A DNA stretch of 6,264 nt. It comes from Methanoregula sp. (GTDB taxonomy: Archaea > Halobacteriota > Methanomicrobia > Methanomicrobiales > Methanospirillaceae). The notes under the pieces are model-generated. The model searched no databases. It had not been told where the DNA came from and saw only the letters and a program-made list of their open reading frames with translations. The stretch is from NCBI GenBank assembly GCA_026394635.1, contig JAPKXV010000009.1:1-6264 (forward strand), read 5' to 3'. The translations under genes and the position numbers were made by a program. Position 1 is the stretch's first letter, and each line of letters begins with the position of its first letter. Shown here one piece after another: positions 1 through 5,219 of this stretch.

Positions 1-1677
1 AAATATTATTACCCGGCGACAATCGTCGGTTGTGCTATCCTGTTCGCTGCAATCCTTTTTGTCGCAAGCCCGCAACTGTACAAACTTTTCTTCTCCGAGC
101 TCTTTGCATTCTTCGGACAGCAGGCAATAACAAATACCGTGGAGGAAGCCAGCGGCTGGTCGCTTGACAACGCATGGATGACCTTCAATTACGGGCTCGT
201 TCTCATGATCGGCGGGGCACTGGTGATCCTATATAATAACATAAAAGAGGAGCGCCCTTACGAGATCTTTGCACTGGTATGGTCAGTGGTCGTGTTTTAC
301 TCCACGTGGCAACACATTAGGTACGAGTATTATCTTGCCATCAACGTCGCGCTGCTCTCTGCGATATGCGTGAGTTTCATACTCGAAAGAGGCGGGAAAG
401 ATCTTATGCTCCTCGCAACCGGCATCTCATCATCTCAAGAACCAGCCGGGTCAAAGGAGATGGAAAAAGAGGATACCCCCCGGGGGAAGCAGAAGAAGAA
501 AACGTCTAAAAAGGGTGGGGGTGGTAAAAAAGGTGCGGGTGCCGCTCCTGCTCCGGACTACCTGATGCTCAGCCTCATAGTCATCGTTCTCGGTCTGAGT
601 ATTCTGTTTGTGTACACTTCCGTCACATACAGTTACGAGAACGCATCAAGTAACGCCATGCGAATGAACGGTGACTGGCGGGAGTCGCTTGAATGGGTGG
701 GCAACAACACTCCGGAGACCGGCGTGAATTACTTCACCATCTATGACAGGAATACATTTTCATATCCCAACCAGTCGTACGGGATTATGTCCTGGTGGGA
801 CTATGGGCATATGATCACGTACATATCGAAGCGTATCCCCAACACCAATCCCTTCCAGCAGGGTGTTACCGGGTCTTCCAATTTCTTCATCGCCCAGTCA
901 GAGGATACGGCAAATGCGGTGCTTGATGCGGCAGGTACACGGTACGTGATCACCGATATCGAGATGGACACCGGCAAATTCCGGGCGATGGCAACATGGT
1001 ACAATACATCGGCAGCAGCAGATCCATACCTGATGACTCTGTTCATGCCCAGTCAGATGGATCCCAACAAATACAACTCCGTCCTTTTGAGCGAAGCACC
1101 TTATTACCATACCACGATCTCACGGCTCCACAACTTTGATGGGTCGATGACGAATCCGACAACGGTATATTATGTTGAATATGCGGATCCGTCCGTGACC
1201 GGTGCCTTGTACCCGGTCATGACGAACTACGTCAAGATGAACGCAACCGAAGCAGTGAGCCAGGCAGCTCAGTACAACCTGAACGCCCCGGCAGGCTATC
1301 ATGCTGTTGCGCTCAGTCTATCGATTTTACTCCCCATTGACAACGTCCCGGCACTCCACAACTACCGGCTCGTCCACGAGTCGCCGACGAACGTGCTCAA
1401 CTCAAAAACGGCAGACGTGAAGTACGTGAAGGTCTTTGAATATGTGAAAGGGGCACATATCAAGGGAACAGGGATTATCGAGATCCCGCTCGTCTCCGAC
1501 ACCGGGCGGAATTTCACGTACCGGCAGGAGAGCGTGAACGGCGAGTTTGTCGTGCCTTATTCTACGACCGGAAACCCGTACCCGGTTAAAGCCACCGGCA
1601 AGTACCGGATCGTGGGAACCGGCGCCACATTTGACGTGCCTGAATCTGCAGTTATGCAGGGCACGACAATCAATTAA
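1..1677 (+). CDS. aglB: Archaeal oligosaccharyltransferase AglB (STT3 family), C-terminal part
   Basis: This is the catalytic subunit of archaeal N-glycosylation: a multi-spanning membrane enzyme that transfers a dolichol-linked oligosaccharide to Asn in N-X-S/T sequons of exported proteins. The frame is open from base 1, so the start and the N-terminal catalytic loops lie upstream; 558 codons are visible, ending in TAA. Seen in order: a membrane segment (about codons 8-22); a TVEE motif (136-147) fitting the TIXE/SVSE external-loop motif; three more membrane segments (about codons 65-127); a Lys/Gly-rich linker (about codons 147-182); a last membrane segment (about 185-206); and the soluble domain with the hallmark WWDYG (793-807, sequon +2 Ser/Thr recognition). 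DTGKFRAM (967-990) fits the archaeal DK motif DxxKxxxM. The extracellular part itself holds about six sequons (e.g. NAS 640-648, NQS 769-777, NTS 1003-1011, NAT 1240-1248, NFT 1510-1518). A GTG at 139 is internal, not a start. The family call is very secure. Confidence 0.96.
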   Translation, partial: KYYYPATIVGCAILFAAILFVASPQLYKLFFSELFAFFGQQAITNTVEEASGWSLDNAWMTFNYGLVLMIGGALVILYNNIKEERPYEIFALVWSVVVFYSTWQHIRYEYYLAINVALLSAICVSFILERGGKDLMLLATGISSSQEPAGSKEMEKEDTPRGKQKKKTSKKGGGGKKGAGAAPAPDYLMLSLIVIVLGLSILFVYTSVTYSYENASSNAMRMNGDWRESLEWVGNNTPETGVNYFTIYDRNTFSYPNQSYGIMSWWDYGHMITYISKRIPNTNPFQQGVTGSSNFFIAQSEDTANAVLDAAGTRYVITDIEMDTGKFRAMATWYNTSAAADPYLMTLFMPSQMDPNKYNSVLLSEAPYYHTTISRLHNFDGSMTNPTTVYYVEYADPSVTGALYPVMTNYVKMNATEAVSQAAQYNLNAPAGYHAVALSLSILLPIDNVPALHNYRLVHESPTNVLNSKTADVKYVKVFEYVKGAHIKGTGIIEIPLVSDTGRNFTYRQESVNGEFVVPYSTTGNPYPVKATGKYRIVGTGATFDVPESAVMQGTTIN

Positions 1678-1680
1678 CCA

Positions 1681-1685
1681 TTTTT
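1681..1685 (+). terminator. T-tract after aglB
   Basis: A run of five T begins three bases after the aglB stop codon. Oligo-T on the non-template strand is the usual intrinsic stop signal for archaeal RNA polymerase. There is no GC-rich hairpin. The assignment is inferred from position and composition. Confidence 0.35.
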
Positions 1686-1805
1686 CCCACAACCCGGTTC
1701 GTCATTTCGCTGGTCTTTTGGTATGGATTTCCTATTCTCAACCTAAAAGGATGACATTATAGTCAAGCACGTAAGGTTTGATATTAATCATAGATTCAAA
1801 AAATC

Positions 1806-1843
1806 ACAAATTTTTGTTAAATTCAGAAATACTTGAATTTTAA
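1806..1843. repeat. AT-rich inverted repeats in the convergent gap
   Basis: Two adjacent dyads are visible. ACAAA/TTTGT is separated by two bases (1806-1817). A longer one pairs GTTAAATTCA (1816-1825) with TGAATTTTAAC (1833-1843) around a seven-base loop, with one bulged base. They sit midway between the convergent gene ends and could slow or stop polymerase from either side. Because the sequence is almost all A/T, chance is a serious alternative. Confidence 0.4.
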
Positions 1844-1970
1844 CGGTTTGAGAAAAATATTTAGTATTAAAAGTGAGGTTCCTAACTATAATTACAATGA
1901 AGATGCCATTTGTCGGAGATGTAAATAAGATGAGTGGTGGTGGAGAAAACCGGAGGATAGTGACAAATTT

Positions 1971-1986
1971 GAGAATAAAAATGGGA
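1971..1986 (-). terminator. T-tract after the ScmF-like gene
   Basis: On the minus strand, CCCATTTTTATTCTC follows the TAA stop (1991-1993) within about ten bases and contains T5 (1977-1981). This fits an archaeal oligo-T terminator ending the four-gene operon. It is inferred from position only. Confidence 0.4.
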
Positions 1987-1990
1987 GCGC

Positions 1991-3211
1991 TTAAGCACCA
2001 GTCAACACACCGGCATTTAAGGCACGGGAAGACTGCTGCCGGAGCCGGCTTTGGGGGAACATACCCTGCCGTTCAGCCTCATCACAGAGCCATGAGGGAG
2101 AGACCAGTTTTCCGCTGTAGCCATAATTGTTCGCAACACAACCGGTCCGGCAGGATTTTGCATGAATGCAGGAGCCGCAGATGCCGGGATAATCGCTCAC
2201 GTTCTGGAGATCTTGACGGAGCCCGAGAATTACAGGATGATGAAGCCAGATCTCCCGGATACTATCTTTCCCGAGATGTCCGTACACCATCTCAGGGATA
2301 GTCTGGCCAATCCCACAGAGGGCAATCTCCCCGGAGCCGAGAATACCGAGGATGCCTGAAACCCCGCAGTCGCAGACCTTCCCTTTCGTCCGCCAGAGTT
2401 CGGAAAATGGTGTAAGGGCTGGCGGCATCGACAGGATCACCGGGACCGGTGCCTTCGGGCGGAGTTCCTCGTTCACGTACCGGGAGAGTTCAAGGAATTC
2501 CTTGAAGTCCAGTGCCTCGCCGCGTTCGTGCATGTCAATGCCGCGTCCGGTCCGGGTCACCGGGTTGAACTTCACTGTCGCAGCTTTGTGTTCAGCAGCA
2601 AGCTGTACCAGTGCTTCCATCTGGTGCCGGTTGCCGTGGTGGACTGCCATAATCACCTGGCAGTTGGCGTAGCCTGCTTCAACAAGGAAGTCAAGCCCGC
2701 TGAGGGCAGCATCAAACGCACCTTTTACGCCCCGGAATGCATCATGCACGGCAGGCACCGGCGAATCGATACTCACCGAGATAAAGCCCACCTTTGATTT
2801 TTCCTTGAGGAAGTGCGCCATCTCTTGCGTCATCAGCGTGCCGTTCGTCTCCATGTTCATCGAGAGCCCTTCTGTCGTGAGCAGCTCGACAACCTCTTTA
2901 AACTGCGGGTGGAGCAGCGGTTCGCCGCCGGTCAGCTTCGCGCTGCCTAAGCCTAAGGTCTTTGCCTCGATAACCGCTTCCCTGAGTGCTACCGGGTCAA
3001 TGGTCTTTCCCGGCAGGGGTTTACTGCCGGAAAATTCCGGGGTAATCCAGCAATGACGACAGCGGAGGTTACAGCTCGCAGACATATAGAGATAGAATGA
3101 GCGAAGCGGGGGCACACCTTCCGGAAGGTTAAGGGTCCGGGTCTGTAGTTCGGTTAAAGCGGGTTGTTCGGGAAGGTCACAGAATGTCAAAGGATTATGT
3201 CTCCCCTGCAT
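1991..3211 (-). CDS. Radical SAM/SPASM protein, ScmF-like
   Basis: Predicted radical SAM peptide-modifying enzyme, 406 aa from ATG 3211. The [4Fe-4S] SAM site is CNLRCRHC (C47, C51, C54; bases 3050-3073). It is followed by TGGEP (residues 94-98, SAM binding) and ETNGT (121-125). The C-terminal SPASM domain has C280, C282, C299 (in a G-x4-C unit), then CxxCx5CxxxC (C345, C348, C354, C358) and C376, enough ligands for two auxiliary Fe-S clusters. CRHCWI, KLTGGEPLLHP and a tail near FPQSRL recall ScmF of the SynChlorMet cassette; this is recalled family resemblance, not a search result. A roughly 16-residue tail after that point looks unconserved. The start is uncertain: ATG 3211 (or GTG 3217) overlaps the upstream gene and lacks a good ribosome site, while TTG 3190 has GGGGAG ten bases upstream and begins four bases after the upstream stop. 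It is the last gene of the operon. The substrate is unknown; generic SPASM maturase is the fallback call. Confidence 0.85.
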   Translation of the reverse strand: MQGRHNPLTFCDLPEQPALTELQTRTLNLPEGVPPLRSFYLYMSASCNLRCRHCWITPEFSGSKPLPGKTIDPVALREAVIEAKTLGLGSAKLTGGEPLLHPQFKEVVELLTTEGLSMNMETNGTLMTQEMAHFLKEKSKVGFISVSIDSPVPAVHDAFRGVKGAFDAALSGLDFLVEAGYANCQVIMAVHHGNRHQMEALVQLAAEHKAATVKFNPVTRTGRGIDMHERGEALDFKEFLELSRYVNEELRPKAPVPVILSMPPALTPFSELWRTKGKVCDCGVSGILGILGSGEIALCGIGQTIPEMVYGHLGKDSIREIWLHHPVILGLRQDLQNVSDYPGICGSCIHAKSCRTGCVANNYGYSGKLVSPSWLCDEAERQGMFPQSRLRQQSSRALNAGVLTGA

Positions 3212-4322
3212 AGACACGGAAACAGGACTGGGGATCGATGCCGATCAGCCTGCCGCTTTTGGCCATCACCGATGCCGGGCAACCCCCGGCACAGAACCCG
3301 GTATACCGGCAACCGGCACATTCCGGCAGTGCGGAGAGCGGGATCTCCCGCCGCCGGCGAACAGCATTGATCGCCGGTGATTTGAGCCATGCTTCCTTAA
3401 GGGAATGCATCCCGATGACCCCCATAGTCAGTGTCGGGAGCATATTACACGGCACCATCGTGCCATCGTGGAGCACGGCCATCTTTGAAAAAACACCGCC
3501 GCACGAGCAGAGCGTCCCGCGCCCCGGCATCCCGGTCTCACCGCGGGAAATCTTTTCCTCGATCTCCTTAACCATCTTTGCACGGGCAAGCGGACCGGCT
3601 GCTGCCCCAATCTTCCCGCAGTACTGTTCGTTGAGTTCAAAAAGAGCCTTCATTGCCTGCCGCCGCTCATCTTCAGAAAGCATAATATTCTCGCCGCTGC
3701 ACCGGGCAGTACCCATCGCTTCGGCTTCATTGGTTGAAAAACCGGAAAGCCCAATATCATCAATGAGAAGACTAGCGATCTTTTCAAGATCATTGATATT
3801 GTGGTGGTTTAAGGTCACCCGCACGGTTACGGGAAATTTCGCCTCAACAAGGAGGCGAAGCCCATGGACAGCCCGGTGAAAACTCTTATGCGGGCGTGAA
3901 AGATCATGGACCTCTGCACAGGACCCATCGATCGAAACCTGGATGGAGTCCAGCCTGAGCCGGCGCTTACCTTCGGAGAAGGATGCGATGACGTCTTGTG
4001 TGATCAGCGTTCCGTTTGACAGGATACTGTACCGCATTCGGTTTGCAATCACACCGTCTATAAGAGAAAACATGTCGGGGCGGATAAAGATCTCTCCGCC
4101 CGAAAGACACACCCTCTGGACACCGAGCCCCCCGAGTTCAGTAAAAAAACCCAGCCACCGTTCAGCCGGAAGGTCAGCCCGGGTGGTCATGCTGTCAGCA
4201 TAAAAACAGTATTTACACGAGAGATTGCATCGCCCGGTAAGGGATAAATCTACGGATTTCGGCACCTGAAGAACCCCTTTAGGTGAAACCGTAAGGTCAG
4301 CGTACAGCGGGTGCTCCTGCAT
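3195..4322 (-). CDS. Radical SAM/SPASM protein, ScmE-like
   Basis: Second radical SAM peptide-modifying enzyme, 375 aa. The SAM cluster motif is CNLSCKYC (C32, C36, C39; bases 4206-4229). The second motif reads SGGEIF (74-79), with Ile where GGEP usually has Pro. LSNGTLIT (101-108) and VSIDGS (129-134) are typical barrel strands. The SPASM domain carries C272, C274, C292 (G-x4-C), CxxCx5CxxxC (C335, C338, C344, C348) and C367, the same layout as the neighbouring ScmF-like enzyme. PKSVDLSLTGRCNL and FSTNEA recall ScmE of the SynChlorMet cassette (recalled, not searched). I chose ATG 4322 because a perfect GGAGGT lies eight bases upstream and the start falls four bases after the pqqD-like stop. 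A longer frame from 4376 would add 18 basic residues overlapping the previous gene and has no such support. The tight spacing implies coupled translation with both neighbours. Confidence 0.87.
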   Translation of the reverse strand: MQEHPLYADLTVSPKGVLQVPKSVDLSLTGRCNLSCKYCFYADSMTTRADLPAERWLGFFTELGGLGVQRVCLSGGEIFIRPDMFSLIDGVIANRMRYSILSNGTLITQDVIASFSEGKRRLRLDSIQVSIDGSCAEVHDLSRPHKSFHRAVHGLRLLVEAKFPVTVRVTLNHHNINDLEKIASLLIDDIGLSGFSTNEAEAMGTARCSGENIMLSEDERRQAMKALFELNEQYCGKIGAAAGPLARAKMVKEIEEKISRGETGMPGRGTLCSCGGVFSKMAVLHDGTMVPCNMLPTLTMGVIGMHSLKEAWLKSPAINAVRRRREIPLSALPECAGCRYTGFCAGGCPASVMAKSGRLIGIDPQSCFRVYAGET

Positions 4323-4326
4323 TACC

Positions 4327-4668
4327 CTAGACCTCCGATATAAAGTCCGGGGTAAGATCCGCAACAAACGTTTCAATATCCTTTCTTATCGAAGCATGAT
4401 CCGGACTATTGCTGTAAGATTTGGTAATATATTCAACGATCTCTTCGACTGTGCGGGGCTGGTTGATAAAGTCCCATACAACGATGCCCGTTGGGTTGAT
4501 CAACAGGGTATTGTCGGTATCAGCATTGAAAAGGAGAGCCCCGTCATCCCCCTCAACCCTGCACGAAACAACCGGGTTTGCGGTTATCTGTCCGTTCAGG
4601 CTGATGCCCGTCTTGTTTGTATCCTCGTGATTTTTGGCAGGACCGGTAGTGTTTTTATCAGGTTCCAT
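4327..4668 (-). CDS. PqqD-like peptide-binding (RRE) protein B
   Basis: Small soluble protein of 113 aa resembling PqqD/ScmD. Members of this family bind the leader of a precursor peptide and present it to a radical SAM/SPASM enzyme. The core runs from NPVVS (about 31) through LLINPTGIVVWDFI (55-68, the strand-helix signature with conserved Trp65) to helices with TVEEIVEYI (73-81) and IRKDIETFV (94-102). It aligns without gaps to the preceding PqqD-like protein, both having 34 residues from the NP pair to the Trp. Oddities: a hydrophilic Asn/Thr/Lys-rich N-terminal extension of about 25 residues, and a short C-terminus ending at PDFISEV where the sister protein has EEGFLGYE plus a tail. The start is ATG 4668 with a modest AGGG eight bases upstream. 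It lies 36 bases after pqqD-like A and 4 bases before the ScmE-like gene. Confidence 0.78.
   Translation of the reverse strand: MEPDKNTTGPAKNHEDTNKTGISLNGQITANPVVSCRVEGDDGALLFNADTDNTLLINPTGIVVWDFINQPRTVEEIVEYITKSYSNSPDHASIRKDIETFVADLTPDFISEV
4330..4340 (-). promoter_or_regulatory. Strong ribosome binding site for the ScmE-like gene
   Basis: The minus strand reads TATCGGAGGTC ending at the pqqD-like B stop codon, then GGTA and ATG 4322. GGAGGT is a full complement of the archaeal anti-SD and sits eight bases from the ATG. It decides the ScmE-like start and places ribosome loading inside the last codons of the preceding gene. Confidence 0.8.
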
Positions 4669-4704
4669 TCTTGTTTCCCTGTCTGGTTGTTGTGTACATT
4701 ATGT

Positions 4705-5022
4705 TCAAAAATTATTCGTCTGACTTTTGATTTCATACCCGAGGAAACCTTCTTCTGAAAGAGTTACGAGAAACGCTGCGACATCATTCTTAACCGTATC
4801 TGGTGCATCAGAAAAATTCCGGCTGACTGCCTCTGCAATTTCTTCTGGATTGCGTCGCCCGTCGATCAGGGTCCATACCAGCGCACCGGTCTTGTTGAGG
4901 GCAATCGTAGCACCTGTGTCGCAGTTTACCATAACCTTTCCCTCGTCCAGCCCGTCCCGGGAGACCACCGCAGGGTTAGCTACGGGAATTTTTGCAACAG
5001 TAATCCCTTCCATGACGACCAT
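4705..5022 (-). CDS. PqqD-like peptide-binding (RRE) protein A, ScmD-like
   Basis: First gene of the operon; 105 aa from ATG 5022. It is a small winged-helix-like PqqD relative, expected to act as the peptide chaperone for one of the two radical SAM/SPASM enzymes downstream. Signature (numbered from Met 5013): NPAVVSRD (13-20), GATIALNKTGALVWTLIDG (34-52) with the conserved Trp47, NPEEIAEAV (55-63), and a closing helix/wing TLSEEGFLGYE (84-94). A single Cys31 lies in the beta region. Start choice is open: ATG 5046, 5022 and 5013 are in frame and none has a Shine-Dalgarno sequence. TATA-like boxes upstream place transcription start near 5022 or 5013, so the mRNA may be leaderless. The 5046 start would add a hydrophobic stretch coded by promoter-like AT-rich DNA and is unlikely. 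The family is clear by pattern; PqqD versus ScmD is from memory. Confidence 0.82.
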   Translation of the reverse strand: MVVMEGITVAKIPVANPAVVSRDGLDEGKVMVNCDTGATIALNKTGALVWTLIDGRRNPEEIAEAVSRNFSDAPDTVKNDVAAFLVTLSEEGFLGYEIKSQTNNF

Positions 5023-5034
5023 AATAAATTTTAA

Positions 5035-5052
5035 AAATATAACCATTTATAG
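5035..5052 (-). promoter_or_regulatory. TATA-box region of the pqqD/radical SAM operon
   Basis: On the minus strand CTATAAAT (5052-5045) and TTATATTT (5042-5035) both resemble archaeal box A. At about 25 bases downstream they would start transcription near ATG 5022 or ATG 5013 respectively, consistent with a leaderless message and with the missing ribosome site. This is the only long AT-rich stretch in front of the operon. Confidence 0.5.
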
Positions 5053-5068
5053 TCAATAGTCTTAATCA

Positions 5069-5076
5069 CAGATCTG
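5069..5076. repeat. Palindrome CAGATCTG in the divergent promoter
   Basis: A perfect 8-base palindrome, loosely extended by TTAAT to the left and ATTA to the right with a one-base offset. It lies just upstream of the plus-strand TATA-like box, where TFB recognition would occur. It could be half of an operator, or chance. Confidence 0.3.
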
Positions 5077-5084
5077 AATTATAT
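5077..5084 (+). promoter_or_regulatory. TATA-like box for the ABC transporter
   Basis: AATTATAT resembles archaeal box A and is the only such site on this strand between the operon and the transporter. It predicts a transcription start near 5105, leaving a leader of about 110 bases before ATG 5216. Confidence 0.4.
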
Positions 5085-5091
5085 CGTATTT

Positions 5092-5104
5092 GTAACCAGG
5101 TTAC
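5092..5104. promoter_or_regulatory. Perfect palindrome GTAACCAGGTTAC, possible operator
   Basis: Six-base arms (GTAACC/GGTTAC) around a single A, perfect on both sides. It lies between the plus-strand TATA-like box and its predicted start site. A bound dimeric regulator there would block polymerase on the transporter side, while it lies some 40 bases upstream of the operon's TATA region. No regulator gene is in the window. The operator role is inference. Confidence 0.45.
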
Positions 5105-5153
5105 CGCACATTTCCAAAACGGGCAGGCATCCGTTGAGGGAAAGCAGTTCCTG

Positions 5154-5219
5154 ATGAATATCGGACAATGCAAACTCCCCCTTAAGGTCACACGATTATC
5201 CGTTACCAGAGCACCATGA
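5154..5219 (+). CDS. Possible 21-aa leader peptide overlapping the ABC transporter start
   Basis: A short frame begins MNIGQCKLPLK and ends RAP, with its TGA overlapping the transporter's ATG (ATGA at 5216-5219). A purine-rich GAGGG (5136-5140) is 13 bases upstream, rather far. The stop/start overlap would allow coupled translation of the transporter, which otherwise has no ribosome site. It has one Cys and is basic. I recognise no family. It might be a translated leader, a small precursor, or noise; a frame this short is expected by chance. Confidence 0.2.
   Translation: MNIGQCKLPLKVTRLSVTRAP

Larger units (their letters stand above)
1678..1990. other. AT-rich convergent intergenic gap, no supported gene
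   Basis: This 313-base gap lies between the 3' end of aglB (+) and the 3' end of the ScmF-like gene (-). It is much richer in A+T than the flanking genes. I see T-tracts suited to archaeal termination on both strands, a TTGACTATAA box on the minus strand (1757-1766) and small inverted repeats at 1806-1843. Reading frames here are short and match nothing I recognise. The longest (+ strand, ATG 1897 or 1930) has a fair ribosome site only for the second start, and it runs on antisense through the ScmF-like gene to 2301, so it is not annotated as a gene. Confidence 0.6.

Noticed and set aside
1740..1790. Short minus-strand frame starting MINIKPYVLDYN (17 codons) as a precursor peptide
   Set aside because: It is about 200 bases after the operon end, past a probable terminator, with no ribosome site and no core-like residues; frames this short are common by chance.
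1806..1843. Inverted repeats as a CRISPR or mobile-element end
   Set aside because: There is only one copy of each, no spacer pattern, no target duplication and no transposase; AT-rich composition explains the dyads.
1873..2301. A 142-codon plus-strand frame starting in the convergent gap
   Set aside because: Two thirds of it is antisense to the ScmF-like gene, whose Cys motifs prove the other strand. The translation is low-complexity and rich in Arg/His/Ser, typical of a shadow frame. Only the part before 1990 could be independent, and it has no recognisable features.
3238..3879. A 213-codon plus-strand frame
   Set aside because: It is fully antisense to the ScmE-like SPASM region, is Ser/Pro/Arg-rich and has no family signature; it is a GC-driven shadow.
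4323..4376. Longer N-terminus for the ScmE-like protein beginning MKRLLRILPR
   Set aside because: It overlaps 50 bases of the PqqD-like B coding end, which is in its own good frame, and has no ribosome site, whereas ATG 4322 has GGAGGT at ideal spacing.
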